From assembly GCF_004346845.1 (NCBI RefSeq), contig NZ_SMGI01000002.1:806001-870000 (forward strand): 64,000 bases of DNA, in the 5' to 3' direction. Of the stretch, positions 27,128-36,427 are shown one piece after another. The position numbers were made by a program, and so were the translations under genes. The stretch's first letter is position 1, and every line of letters begins with the position of its first letter. Source of the stretch: Winogradskyella wandonensis (lineage in GTDB: Bacteria > Bacteroidota > Bacteroidia > Flavobacteriales > Flavobacteriaceae). The notes beneath the pieces are model-generated. The model was not told where the DNA came from and made no database searches. It worked only from the letters and a program-made list of their open reading frames with translations.

Positions 27128-28249
27128 TTAGAACTCAAACTTTAATTGTACACTAACCGTTTTCTTTTTATCCTCTACTGAGATTTTAGATACTGCTTTT
27201 TTTGAAGTATCTGTGTTTAGGTTAGACATGGATATGCCCAGAAGCCGAACAGAATTATTCAACTTTTCTTGGTACAATAAGCTTTTTGCAGTTTCTAGAA
27301 TTATCGCTTTATCGCTAATAAAATAGGGCAATGTTTTGCTACGTGTCTGAAGCGTAAAGTCACTATATTTTATCTTTAGTGTCACTGTTTTACCAGCAAC
27401 ATTACTTTTAGATAAACGTCGCGAAACTTCATCGGCAATATGCTCTAGTTTTTCAAGCATAAATATTTCTGAAGATAGATTTTCGCTAAAGGTGCGTTCT
27501 GCGGCTAAGGATTTCCGAATGCGATTTGGTTTCACTTCACTGTTATGAATGCCCCGAACAATATAGTAATAATAGCTTCCGGATTTTCCGAAATGTTCAG
27601 ACAGGTATTCCAAGCTTTTCGATTTTAAATCCTTTCCAGTAAAAATCCCTTTTTGGTACATCTTTTCGGCAGTGACTTTACCAACACCATAGAATTTTCG
27701 GATGTCTAAATCCTCTAAAAATTGTAAAACATCCTCTGGGTTAACTGTTTTCTGGCCATTGGGTTTATTGTAATCACTCGCCACCTTGGCCACAAATTTA
27801 TTAATAGAAATTCCTGCTGAAGCCGTTAATCCTGTTTCATCAAAAATTCGTTGTCTAATTTGTTGAGCAATTATTGAAGCACTAGGCATCCCAATTTTAT
27901 TTTCGGTCACATCAAGGTATGCCTCATCTAGCGAAAGCGGCTCAACCAAATCGGTATAGTCATGAAAAATTTTTCTAATTTGAGAAGATACTTCTTTGTA
28001 TCGATCAAAATTGGTTCTCACAAAAATTAAATCTGGGCACAGCTTTTCTGCTAGCCGACCAGACATAGCGCTTTTAACACCAAATTTACGTGCTTCGTAA
28101 CTTGCAGCACTGATTACACCGCGCTTTCCGCCACCACCAACAGCTATGGGTTTTCCTCTTAATTCAGGATTGTCTAACTGCTCAACAGACGCATAAAATG
28201 CATCCATATCTACATGAATTATTTTTCGGATTGGTAAATCGTTAGACAT
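27128..28249 (-). CDS. dinB: DNA polymerase IV (Y family)
   Basis: 373 residues with the palm motifs HVDMDAFYASVEQ and PLSLDEAYLDVTE carrying the catalytic acidic residues, a helix-hairpin-helix region (FYGVGKVTAEKMYQKGIFT) and a C-terminal little-finger domain. It lacks an evident C-terminal clamp-binding extension beyond VQLKFEF, which could itself act as a short QLxF-type clamp motif. It carries out translesion synthesis. It is divergent from the CYTH gene by 42 bases. Confidence 0.96.
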   Translation of the reverse strand: MSNDLPIRKIIHVDMDAFYASVEQLDNPELRGKPIAVGGGGKRGVISAASYEARKFGVKSAMSGRLAEKLCPDLIFVRTNFDRYKEVSSQIRKIFHDYTDLVEPLSLDEAYLDVTENKIGMPSASIIAQQIRQRIFDETGLTASAGISINKFVAKVASDYNKPNGQKTVNPEDVLQFLEDLDIRKFYGVGKVTAEKMYQKGIFTGKDLKSKSLEYLSEHFGKSGSYYYYIVRGIHNSEVKPNRIRKSLAAERTFSENLSSEIFMLEKLEHIADEVSRRLSKSNVAGKTVTLKIKYSDFTLQTRSKTLPYFISDKAIILETAKSLLYQEKLNNSVRLLGISMSNLNTDTSKKAVSKISVEDKKKTVSVQLKFEF

Positions 28250-28291
28250 ACTGTAAATTTAGACATTAAATGTCTTTTGTAAGACCAAATT

Positions 28292-28780
28292 ATGGCTGTA
28301 GAAATAGAACGTAAATTTTTAGTAACATCTGATGCTTTTAAAACTGATACATTCAACTCTTACCATATTAAACAAGGGTTTTTAAATAGCAATCCAGAAC
28401 GCACGGTTAGGATAAGAATTAAAAAAGATAAAGGGATTTTAACCGTAAAAGGAAAATCATCTTCTAACGGTTTAAGCCGTTTTGAGTGGGAAAAAGATAT
28501 TACTTTGGATGAAGCGGAATCTCTTTTAAAACTTTGTGAAAAAGGGATTATTAATAAAACCAGATACGAAGTTAAAGCTGGTAGCCATATTTTTGAAATT
28601 GATGAATTTTACGGTGAAAATGAGGGTTTAATCATTGCCGAAATCGAGTTAAAATCTGAAACCGAAACTTTTGAAAAACCACGTTGGCTGGGTGAAGAAG
28701 TTACGGGAGATGTTAAATATTATAATTCAAATTTGAGTAAACTTCCCTTTAAACAATGGGAACTAAAAAAACCGAGGTGA
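28292..28780 (+). CDS. CYTH-domain triphosphate tunnel protein
   Basis: 162 residues beginning AVEIERKFLV, the ExExK signature of the CYTH superfamily. Further paired charged strands follow (TVRIRIKKDKGILTVKGK, RFEWEKDI, EIDEFYGENEGLIIAEIEL). Bacterial members are mostly inorganic triphosphatases; adenylate cyclase activity is a less common alternative. Its last 18 bases overlap the end of the converging PorP/SprF-like gene. Confidence 0.9.
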   Translation: MAVEIERKFLVTSDAFKTDTFNSYHIKQGFLNSNPERTVRIRIKKDKGILTVKGKSSSNGLSRFEWEKDITLDEAESLLKLCEKGIINKTRYEVKAGSHIFEIDEFYGENEGLIIAEIELKSETETFEKPRWLGEEVTGDVKYYNSNLSKLPFKQWELKKPR

Positions 28781-29668
28781 TTTTATTCGACGGGCTTTTT
28801 CAGCGAAATTATATCTGATAATAAACTCGTGAGAAGACGCTGAAAATTCTCTAATATCGGATGTTATGGCATCATAAGCATAACCAATATTTAATTGTTG
28901 TGTTATTGCAAAATTCACTAATCCAGAAAACGAATCGTCATAACGATAAGATACGCCTAATTCCAATACATCATATAATAATACATTGGTATTTAAATCA
29001 AAAGAGAGCGGTGCTTCAAATGCAGATTTCACTAAAAATGAAGGTTTCAATTTTACGTTTTTTGATAATTGGAAAACATAACCACCAGTGACAAAAAAGT
29101 GCTGTGTTTCAGAACCTAATTTATTTCCATTTGCGTTAAGGTGAACAGAGTTTAACATATTAGGAACTGAAATCCCAGCATAATAGTTGTCTGTAAAATA
29201 GAATAATCCAGCTCCAATATTGGGTGTAGTGCTATTTATGTTTTGACTAAAAAAAGGGTCGTTTGGGTCAAAAACTGTTAAATTATTAAGTCCAATATCA
29301 TGAAAGGTTGCGCCAATCTTTAATCCGAAAGCGAGCTTGTGATTGTTTTTCAAATTAATGCTGTAAGCAATATCAGCGTAAACATTTGTTTCTCTTACAG
29401 GTCCGAGTTGGTCGGCAATTACAGAAATACCTGTACCCATATTTTCAGAAAGTTTAAAATTTCCAAAAAAGGTGCTGGTTTGTGGAGCACCATCAATTTT
29501 TGTCCATTGGTCTCGGTAAAGTAGTCCTAGATTTACATTTTCTGTAGCACCAACATAAGCAGGGTTTATAACAGGTAAATTGTACATGTAAAGTGAGTAT
29601 TGTGGGTCTTGTTGCGAAAAGCTAGACAGACAAAACAAACTTAAGATTGTACAATAAAAAATCTTCAT
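28763..29668 (-). CDS. PorP/SprF-family type IX secretion-associated membrane protein
   Basis: 301 residues with a signal peptide (ends near SFSQQ) and the hallmark opening DPQYSLYMYNLPVINPAYVGA, followed by alternating strands of an outer-membrane barrel. Family members work with the type IX secretion machinery, often paired with one large secreted adhesin. None is adjacent here. Its start lies 2 bases after the end of the phosphodiesterase gene, so they are probably co-transcribed. Confidence 0.92.
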   Translation of the reverse strand: MKIFYCTILSLFCLSSFSQQDPQYSLYMYNLPVINPAYVGATENVNLGLLYRDQWTKIDGAPQTSTFFGNFKLSENMGTGISVIADQLGPVRETNVYADIAYSINLKNNHKLAFGLKIGATFHDIGLNNLTVFDPNDPFFSQNINSTTPNIGAGLFYFTDNYYAGISVPNMLNSVHLNANGNKLGSETQHFFVTGGYVFQLSKNVKLKPSFLVKSAFEAPLSFDLNTNVLLYDVLELGVSYRYDDSFSGLVNFAITQQLNIGYAYDAITSDIREFSASSHEFIIRYNFAEKARRIKSPRFF

Positions 29669-29670
29669 AC

Positions 29671-30612
29671 TTAATCTTCCTTCAATTCTATATATACGGG
29701 AAAGTGGTCACTGTATCCACCTTTGTAACGCTTGCCCACATAAGTTCTAAAGGGTTGCCCTTTATACTTACCATGGTATTGCGTAAGAAATTGTGAATTA
29801 AACACATCGGCCTTAGACAAGTTAAATTGTGTGGATTTGGCATCAAAAAAGTTAGTAGAAATTAAAATCTGGTCAAATAAATGCCACTCAAAATCATGAT
29901 TTAAACTTCCTTTATCATACGTAGCTATTTTTTTAAATGGATTATAAAGCTTAGATTTTTCTTCTAAAGAAAGTAGGCTGTTATTTTGAGGTGTATCATT
30001 AAAATCACCCATAACTATAACCTTTGGGTCATCATAGTTCTTTTGTAAGACTTCAATGATACGGTTTACAGTATCTGCCGCTGCTAAGCGTTTATGCTCA
30101 GTTTCTTTTTCACCTTGTCTGCGTGAAGACCAATGATTTACAATAACATGTATTTGTTCACCATTTAATCGTCCTGTGACTAGTAAAACATCACGAGTGT
30201 AATCTCTGCTCCCATCTTCTTTGGTGAGATAGACTGAAAAAGGTTCGGAATGTGAAACTTCAAAAACGTTTTTATCGTAGATTAAAGCGACATCGATTCC
30301 GCGTTCATCAGAGGAGTCGTAATGTACAATGTCGTAGTTGTAATGCTTTAGATATTTACTTTCTATTAAATCTTTAACGACGTGCCTGTTTTCCACTTCC
30401 GCAAGACCAACAATAGACGGAGGCATATCCACATCGTCTTCGCCAATTTGCGAAATAACCTGACCTAATTTCCGGAGTTTATTTTCGTAGCGCTTGGTCG
30501 TCCAACGCTTAGCCGAAAAGGGCAAAAAATCATCATCATTAGTGTGCTCGTCATCTTTTGTGTCAAAAAGATTTTCGATATTATAAAATGCTATAGTGTA
30601 TTTCTTACTCAT
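29671..30612 (-). CDS. Endonuclease/exonuclease/phosphatase-family protein
   Basis: 313 residues with the fold's motifs: IAFYNIENLFDTKDD, GLAEVENRHVV (catalytic Glu), NHWSSRRQGEKETEH (catalytic His), IVMGDFNDTPQN (Asp and Asn) and YSDHFPVYIEL (Asp-His). It has no signal peptide. It should cleave a phosphodiester or phosphomonoester; the substrate is unknown. It lies 2 bases upstream of the PorP/SprF-like gene and is divergent from hflX. Confidence 0.88.
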   Translation of the reverse strand: MSKKYTIAFYNIENLFDTKDDEHTNDDDFLPFSAKRWTTKRYENKLRKLGQVISQIGEDDVDMPPSIVGLAEVENRHVVKDLIESKYLKHYNYDIVHYDSSDERGIDVALIYDKNVFEVSHSEPFSVYLTKEDGSRDYTRDVLLVTGRLNGEQIHVIVNHWSSRRQGEKETEHKRLAAADTVNRIIEVLQKNYDDPKVIVMGDFNDTPQNNSLLSLEEKSKLYNPFKKIATYDKGSLNHDFEWHLFDQILISTNFFDAKSTQFNLSKADVFNSQFLTQYHGKYKGQPFRTYVGKRYKGGYSDHFPVYIELKED

Positions 30613-30711
30613 ACCGCTAAAGATATAATTAATATAGATAATGGGATATAGCGTAAATGCCTAAATTTGCAACGTGTTATTCTGAAACGAATCAGAGACA
30701 TTAGATAATAT

Positions 30712-31923
30712 ATGCTAGAGAAAAAAGATATAAGCCTAGAAAAAGTTGTACTCATAGGTGTAGTGACAAGAGAGCAGGACGAAGACATGTCTAAAGAATA
30801 TTTAGATGAGCTAGAGTTTTTAACCTATACAGCTGGAGGCGAAGTGGTAAAACGGTTTACCCAAAAGTTAGATATGCCTAATCCTAAAACTTTTATTGGT
30901 ACAGGTAAGATGAATGACGTACAAGAGTACGTAAAAGAGCATGAGGTAGGTACAGTTATTTTTGACGATGAGTTATCGCCAGCGCAAGAGCGAAATATTA
31001 GTAAAATACTCAATTGTAAAATTCTAGATAGAACTAATCTCATTCTAGATATTTTTGCACAACGCGCACAAACCAGTTATGCACGAACGCAAGTCGAATT
31101 GGCACAATGTCAATACTTATTACCACGGCTAAAAGGAATGTGGACACACCTTGAACGCCAAAAAGGTGGTATAGGAATGCGCGGGCCAGGTGAAACAGAG
31201 ATTGAAACTGATAGACGTATTGTCCGTGATAAAATTGCCCTTTTAAAGGAGAAAATAAAAACCATAGATAAGCAAATGGCGGTTCAGCGAGGCAATCGTG
31301 GAAAGATGGTGCGTGTAGCTTTGGTTGGATATACCAATGTTGGTAAATCTACATTGATGAATGTGATTAGCAAATCTCAAGTATTTGCCGAAAACAAATT
31401 ATTTGCAACTCTAGACACTACAGTTCGTAAAGTAGTTATTGGGAATTTGCCTTTTTTGGTAAGTGATACGGTAGGTTTTATTAGAAAATTACCGACTCAA
31501 TTGGTAGAGTCGTTTAAGAGCACTTTAGATGAGGTTAGAGAAGCCGATTTACTATTGCACGTTGTAGATATTTCACACTCAAATTTTGAAGAGCATATAG
31601 ACTCTGTTAACCAAATTTTAGACGAGATTGAGAGTAAAGATAAACCTACCATAATGGTTTTTAATAAGATTGATGCTTATGAACCTGAACCTTATGACGA
31701 AGACGATTTAGTCGTTGAACGCACTAAGGCCAATTACTCTATAGATGAGTGGAAGAAAACTTGGATGTCTAAAATAGGAGATAATGCCTTGTTTATTTCG
31801 GCATTGAATAAAGATAACTTAGACGAATTTAGAAAACGTGTTTACAAAGAAGTACGTGACATACACGTTACACGTTTTCCATACAATCACTTTTTGTATC
31901 CTGATGTCGAGGATATAGAATAA
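30712..31923 (+). CDS. hflX: Ribosome-associated GTPase HflX
   Basis: 403 residues: an N-terminal HflX domain with the glycine-rich GGIGMRGPGETEIETDRR, then a G domain with ALVGYTNVGKSTLMN (G1), DTVGFIRKLP (G3) and VFNKIDAY (G4). It splits stalled ribosomes in stress in other bacteria. A -7-like TAAATTTG lies 43 bases before the ATG. A symmetric hairpin separates it from the converging DUF3078 gene. Confidence 0.97.
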   Translation: MLEKKDISLEKVVLIGVVTREQDEDMSKEYLDELEFLTYTAGGEVVKRFTQKLDMPNPKTFIGTGKMNDVQEYVKEHEVGTVIFDDELSPAQERNISKILNCKILDRTNLILDIFAQRAQTSYARTQVELAQCQYLLPRLKGMWTHLERQKGGIGMRGPGETEIETDRRIVRDKIALLKEKIKTIDKQMAVQRGNRGKMVRVALVGYTNVGKSTLMNVISKSQVFAENKLFATLDTTVRKVVIGNLPFLVSDTVGFIRKLPTQLVESFKSTLDEVREADLLLHVVDISHSNFEEHIDSVNQILDEIESKDKPTIMVFNKIDAYEPEPYDEDDLVVERTKANYSIDEWKKTWMSKIGDNALFISALNKDNLDEFRKRVYKEVRDIHVTRFPYNHFLYPDVEDIE

Positions 31924-31951
31924 AAAAAGGTCTCAATTAGAGACCTTTTTT
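31923..31951. terminator. Bidirectional terminator between hflX and the DUF3078 gene
   Basis: GGTCTC/GAGACC around AATTA, bordered by A and T runs, between two converging genes. Confidence 0.92.
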
Positions 31952-31969
31952 AGTTATGACTATTTCTTA

Positions 31970-32881
31970 TTAAAATTTATAGCTTATACCAAGCGTAGAA
32001 TAGGTTTGTAAGTCGTTGTCTGCAGCTTCAAGAGTTGTTCCTTGAAAATTAGCAGCTTCTTGACGGTTACTACGTAAACCAAATTCTGCACCAACACCTA
32101 TGTTTTTAAATAGAGAATAACTAAAAGAGTTTATCCATGTCCAGTTAGATAAATCGCCATCTTCGTAACTTTGAAACGCAGACAAATTACTTCTAAACTG
32201 AATGTCACTGAATAATTTTCCAGTATAATCTGCAACGATTTTTGCACCTAACGACGATTGAAATATCGCATCGTTGTCCGCAAAAACAAAATTATAGTTA
32301 GCCGGATGAATAACCACTACCAAATTAGTAATTGGTGTCCATGTAAAACCAACACCGACATCTAAATAGCCTGGGTCATTAAAGTTATTTAATATAGTCG
32401 TTCTGTATTCTGCAAGACCAGATACCGCCCATTTATCACTCAGTTTTCTACCATATAAAGAACTTATATTAAACACGTCTGTAGCCTCACGGAAACTGTC
32501 ATCATCCGTAGGGTCATCTTTATCATCAAACTTAACCCAGCTAAGATTAGTGTTTAATGAATTTCTCCAGAAATATTTGTCTTCAATTTTATTGGCAAAA
32601 GCATTTAAGGTAAACCCTATTGTACCAGAAGAGTTATTAGGTGTGCCTTGTGCATACCAGTTATTAAATCCTGAGAAACTACCTCCAATCGTTCCAAAAG
32701 CGCCTACACGCCAACCTGGTAAAGCGTCAATTTGCGCCTGAATTTCATTAGCTTCTGCTTGATATTTATCAGCCTCAGCTTGTTTTTCTGCTTTTTGTTT
32801 TTGCAATTCTTCTTTGGTCTGAGAGAAGCCTATACCGACTGCAAATACGAGTAATAGTGATAAAATAAATCTAGTTTTCAT
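31970..32881 (-). CDS. DUF3078 outer-envelope protein
   Basis: 303 residues. A signal peptide (ends near GIGFSQ) is followed by a coiled coil of K/E/Q-rich heptads (about 22-52), then a barrel-like series of strands to the end (YKF). DUF3078 proteins are typical of Bacteroidota and often lie near the suf genes, as here; function unknown. It lies 97 bases after the DUF2480 gene on the same strand. Confidence 0.85.
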   Translation of the reverse strand: MKTRFILSLLLVFAVGIGFSQTKEELQKQKAEKQAEADKYQAEANEIQAQIDALPGWRVGAFGTIGGSFSGFNNWYAQGTPNNSSGTIGFTLNAFANKIEDKYFWRNSLNTNLSWVKFDDKDDPTDDDSFREATDVFNISSLYGRKLSDKWAVSGLAEYRTTILNNFNDPGYLDVGVGFTWTPITNLVVVIHPANYNFVFADNDAIFQSSLGAKIVADYTGKLFSDIQFRSNLSAFQSYEDGDLSNWTWINSFSYSLFKNIGVGAEFGLRSNRQEAANFQGTTLEAADNDLQTYSTLGISYKF

Positions 32882-32978
32882 GTTTTGAGAGATTTAAAAT
32901 TGAATTACAAAGATAGGGATTGTAGGAAATCTTCTTCGATTTTAATTTAAACTAATTTATTTCCGTTTAATGATTCAA

Positions 32979-33494
32979 CTATTTTGTTACTTTTTTCTTG
33001 TAAAGAGGTACAGAGGAGCAAGCCTCACCAAACATAATAGATTTTGCAATTGGCTTTAGTTTCTGTGCTAATAAAACTAAGGCATTTGCAGGTACAGGTT
33101 TATTAGAGCAGCCTTTAATGATTATAGGTGCATTCTTATATTCTGAAAGGTCTAATCCAGAAATAATATCAGTGTAAAGAATAGATTCTAATTGATTAAG
33201 GTTACCAATGACAGTAAGTTTGGCTACATCTTGAAGCTGGATTGAAATTAGCATGTACGCCCAATCTGGGACAATAGCATCCTTTGAGCAATAAAGAGCA
33301 ACATAAGCATCTTTGTATTGCGACCAATCGTGCTCATTTACGTAAGCTCTAAACTCTTTTTCCCGCAACACTAAGCCTTCCCAAAGCCAATCTTTGATGT
33401 CAAAAGACACACGTTTTCCTTCAGGATAGAAGTCTTCTAAATCAACAACTTTAAGTTTGCTGTTGGCAACCCTATTTACGATTTCGTCTGCCAT
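32979..33494 (-). CDS. DUF2480-family protein
   Basis: 171 residues, matching the Bacteroidota DUF2480 family (KVVDLEDFYPEGKRVSFDIKDWL at the start, then EFRAYVNEHDWSQY). It has conserved Cys in IIKGCSNK and GEACSSVPLYK that could hold a metal or Fe-S cluster; this is inference from its suf-cluster context. Its ATG shares a base with the TAA of the HMG-CoA synthase gene (TAATG). It is the usual tail gene of flavobacterial suf regions. Confidence 0.85.
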   Translation of the reverse strand: MADEIVNRVANSKLKVVDLEDFYPEGKRVSFDIKDWLWEGLVLREKEFRAYVNEHDWSQYKDAYVALYCSKDAIVPDWAYMLISIQLQDVAKLTVIGNLNQLESILYTDIISGLDLSEYKNAPIIIKGCSNKPVPANALVLLAQKLKPIAKSIMFGEACSSVPLYKKKVTK

Positions 33495-34936
33495 TATTTA
33501 TTGACTTTGTAACGTCTTAACCCGTAATTGGTATCTTCTTTTTCAACAAAATTTAAAGCAATCTTACTACCATCTAAAACGGGCTTATCGAGTTTAGAGG
33601 TATGAATTTTTTCGTAAGTATCTACGGTAATCGATGTCCGGGTTTCTAGATATTCAAAAAGCTTTATGTCTTTTAATTTTGAAGCCCAATTTGGTTGAAC
33701 TGTACCTTCAAAAACCTTAGACTTAGAACCACTTCCGTAACCGATAAAACCAATCGTTTTTCCAGAGATGTCTTTAGAATTGTTGAAGCTATCTGACAAA
33801 TAACTTAAAAGCGACATAAAAATAGAAGCGGTGTACATGTTTCCGATTTCTGAAGACGCTAATTCACCAGCAGCTATATTTTGCGTTATAAAATCACTAT
33901 ATAATTTTGATTTGTAAGCCGATTTTTGCCAAGTTTTAGCGTCAGTGTCTTCAGGTTTGCCTACTTCCTCAATTAAAGTGTTGTATGCGTCAGAGTCTTT
34001 AATCCAGTTGAGCCAATTATTAAAAATAATACGGCGTCCGTGGTAAGCGTATGGCAAATGAAACACAAACTGATTCCAAGTATTTACAAAATTTGTTTGC
34101 TTCTGATTATTGAAATGCTCTAAAGCTTCTGTAATTCTGTCTTCGTAGCAAGCATTAGAAAACTGCCCATCAAAGACAGGTTCTTCTTTAAACACTTCAA
34201 CCATCTCATTACTATCTGACCAGAATTCTGAATTTGTAGACTTTATAAAAGTGTCGATTGTTTCTTTAGAAGCATCGATTTTAAGCTCTTTTAAAACAGA
34301 TTTAAGTAGTTCTGCTTTTTTATAAGTACGACGCGGTTTAAAGAAATCGCCCTCACTTTTTGATGCCACACCCCATGTATCATTTATTGATAGAATAGAT
34401 GGATTATGACTTACCAAAACGGCTACAGCTCCGGCACCTTGCGTATATTCTCCTGTTGAGTTAATATCGTATTTAGATAAATCTGAAGCGATAACAACCG
34501 CCTTTCTTTTAGCATCTTGTTTTACCCAATCTAAACTGTTATGAAGCGCATCTACCGCACCAACACAAGCAAAGGTCATGTCTAGAATATCACAGTTCTT
34601 AAAACTACGCTCACCAAAGGTTTTAGCTAATTCCTTTTCTACAATCTCAACAGCATAGGTCGCTGTGGGTTTTGAGCCATCAACAGCACTTTCGGTACCT
34701 AAATATACACGTCCAATGTCTTTTGGATTAATGTTGTTCTGTGTAATTAAGTTGAGAAGAGCATTTGCTGCAAACGTGGCAGCATCTTCCCCAATATTTG
34801 GAACCGCCATTTTTTGCAGTCCAAGTCCGCGTTTTAATTTTTCGGCAGGAATACCTCTGGCTTCAGCCAAATTATCCATTGAAACATAAAGTTGTGGTAC
34901 ATAAAAGGCTATAGCATCTATTCCTGTGGTATTCAT
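33494..34936 (-). CDS. Hydroxymethylglutaryl-CoA synthase family protein
   Basis: 480 residues of thiolase fold: an early GIDAIAFYVPQLYVSMDNLA, the general-base Glu in YLGTESAVDGSKP (Glu82), the nucleophile in DMTFACVGAVDAL (Cys124), and FHLPYAYHGR with a His in the expected region. It should condense acetyl-CoA and acetoacetyl-CoA to HMG-CoA for the mevalonate route. It lies inside the suf tail, 10 bases after the DUF59 gene and overlapping the DUF2480 gene by one base, so it is expressed with Fe-S genes. Confidence 0.9.
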   Translation of the reverse strand: MNTTGIDAIAFYVPQLYVSMDNLAEARGIPAEKLKRGLGLQKMAVPNIGEDAATFAANALLNLITQNNINPKDIGRVYLGTESAVDGSKPTATYAVEIVEKELAKTFGERSFKNCDILDMTFACVGAVDALHNSLDWVKQDAKRKAVVIASDLSKYDINSTGEYTQGAGAVAVLVSHNPSILSINDTWGVASKSEGDFFKPRRTYKKAELLKSVLKELKIDASKETIDTFIKSTNSEFWSDSNEMVEVFKEEPVFDGQFSNACYEDRITEALEHFNNQKQTNFVNTWNQFVFHLPYAYHGRRIIFNNWLNWIKDSDAYNTLIEEVGKPEDTDAKTWQKSAYKSKLYSDFITQNIAAGELASSEIGNMYTASIFMSLLSYLSDSFNNSKDISGKTIGFIGYGSGSKSKVFEGTVQPNWASKLKDIKLFEYLETRTSITVDTYEKIHTSKLDKPVLDGSKIALNFVEKEDTNYGLRRYKVNK

Positions 34937-34946
34937 AATCGTGGAG

Positions 34947-35273
34947 TTATAACATTCCTAATTCTAATTTGGCTTCTTCGCTCATTAAATCTTGAGACCA
35001 AGGTGGATCAAAGGTAATTTCAACCTCAGCATCTTTTACTTCGTTGATAGATTTTACCTTTTCTTCTACTTCAAGAGGTAATGTTTCGGCAACTGGGCAG
35101 TTAGGTGATGTTAATGTCATAAGTATTTTAACTTCGTAGTCCTCATTAACAAACACATCGTAAATCAACCCTAGTTCGTAGATGTCTACAGGAATTTCTG
35201 GGTCGTATATGGTTTTTACAACTTTAACGATTTTATCGCCAAGTGCGGCTGTATCTATTGTGGTTTCGCTCAT
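34947..35273 (-). CDS. SufT-like DUF59 (MIP18-family) Fe-S assembly protein
   Basis: 108 residues with the DUF59 core IYDPEIPVDIYELGLIYDV, a reactive Cys in TSPNCPVAETLP and FDPPW.QDLMSEEA at the end. Members help mature Fe-S proteins. It follows sufE across an intergenic stretch carrying paired REP-like palindromes; the nearest palindrome ends 12 bases from the start codon. Confidence 0.9.
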   Translation of the reverse strand: MSETTIDTAALGDKIVKVVKTIYDPEIPVDIYELGLIYDVFVNEDYEVKILMTLTSPNCPVAETLPLEVEEKVKSINEVKDAEVEITFDPPWSQDLMSEEAKLELGML

Positions 35274-35284
35274 CTCTTATTTCG

Positions 35285-35350
35285 GACACTGAGGCACTCG
35301 AAGTGTCTTTGCATTAAGGTTAGAAGGTCATTTCGAGTGCCTCAATGACC
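35285..35350. repeat. Paired REP-like palindromes, copy B (sufE / DUF59 gap)
   Basis: Left unit 35285-35307: GACACT-GAG-gca-CTC-GA-AGTGTC. Right unit 35326-35350: GGTCATT-tc-GAG-tgc-CTC-AATGACC. They are oriented head to head. The outer stem of the left unit differs from copy C by a compensating pair change (GACACT/AGTGTC against GGCACT/AGTGCC). Confidence 0.88.
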
Positions 35351-35359
35351 AAGTATTTT

Positions 35360-35782
35360 TTAGTTTAATTGTGTTTGGTATGCAATAGCATACATTTTTA
35401 ACTGTTTTATCATACTTACCAAGCCATTGGCTCTGGTAGGTGATAAGTGTTCTTTCAGCCCGATTTTATCAATAAAATCTGTATTCGCCTCTATGATGTC
35501 TTTTGGATGTTGATTAGAGAACGCTCTAATTAAGATGGCTATTATTCCTTTTGTGATAATAGCGTCACTGTCTGCGGTAAATTCCACCTTGTCGTCATTC
35601 ATATTGGCATGAACCCACACCTTACTTTGGCAACCTTTAATAATATTATCATCCGTTTTGTGAGCTTCGTCAATTAATGGCAAGGTTTTACCTAAATCTA
35701 TCATGTATTGGTAACGCTCTTCCCAATCGTCAAACATAGAGAATTCGTCAATAATTTCGTTCTGTATTTCTTCAATCGTCAT
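35360..35782 (-). CDS. sufE: SufE sulfur acceptor
   Basis: 140 residues with the sulfur-accepting Cys51 in IIKGCQSKVWV and the helix-rich fold of SufE (LIDLGKTLPLIDEA, TIGIIAILIRAFSNQHP). It takes persulfide from SufS and passes it to SufBCD. It is in the same gene string, although a lipoprotein and a protease gene lie between it and sufS. Confidence 0.95.
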   Translation of the reverse strand: MTIEEIQNEIIDEFSMFDDWEERYQYMIDLGKTLPLIDEAHKTDDNIIKGCQSKVWVHANMNDDKVEFTADSDAIITKGIIAILIRAFSNQHPKDIIEANTDFIDKIGLKEHLSPTRANGLVSMIKQLKMYAIAYQTQLN

Positions 35783-35806
35783 AGTAAATTCTTTGAGACA
35801 AAATTA

Positions 35807-36325
35807 CTACTGTTTTTTAACTTTCTCTGCTATTGCTAACACTTTATTAACGAGTTTTTCTATCTCTTTAGGTGGAAATCCATCATCAAAACTAGGTGTC
35901 ATATAAACAACATCACCTTGTTTAATGGATAATGTCGCATGGGCAGCTCCGTCGTACAACCTTTTGTCAGTCGGTGCTTTTAGAGTTTGAAAGGTCTTTC
36001 TTTCAATACTATTCAGTAACTGCTCTATTTCCTCCCAATCGCTTTTATCGCATTTATATTCTTGCATGTTTTGTAAGCCACGGTCATTTGATAATTTAAT
36101 TTTTGCTTCTGATATGTATGCATACTTCGCAAAACCTCTAGAGCGTGCTTCGTATATTACAGCAACATCATAATTTTGACCAATTGCTTTTTGTTTATCT
36201 GTCATCATTTGTTTTTGGGCTATTGGTTCTGCGTCAGATGCTTTAGAATTTGTTGAGGCTTGTTTTTGCGAATTACATGAGCCTGTTAAAAAGACTAACG
36301 TCACTAAACTGAATAAAAACTTCAT
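35807..36325 (-). CDS. Hypothetical lipoprotein
   Basis: 172 residues with a lipoprotein signal (LTGSCNSQK, Cys17), a low-complexity linker and then a small alpha/beta domain (VAVIYEARSRGFAKYAYISEAKIKLSNDRG, LYDGAAHATLSIKQGD). It looks like a flavobacterial envelope family I cannot name. It lies 24 bases upstream of sufE on the same strand. Function unknown. Confidence 0.75.
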   Translation of the reverse strand: MKFLFSLVTLVFLTGSCNSQKQASTNSKASDAEPIAQKQMMTDKQKAIGQNYDVAVIYEARSRGFAKYAYISEAKIKLSNDRGLQNMQEYKCDKSDWEEIEQLLNSIERKTFQTLKAPTDKRLYDGAAHATLSIKQGDVVYMTPSFDDGFPPKEIEKLVNKVLAIAEKVKKQ

Positions 36326-36375
36326 AAATAATAATTTTTAATAAAGATACAATATAATATATCACTTATAGTGCC

Positions 36376-36404
36376 AAAAAAAAGAGCATCTTGGGATGCT
36401 CTTT
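36376..36404 (-). terminator. Terminator of the M43-type protease gene
   Basis: Stem AAAGAGCATC/GATGCTCTTT around TTGG, followed by a T run on the minus strand. Confidence 0.9.
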
Positions 36405-36427
36405 AATTATAATTTATTCTTGAAAAT

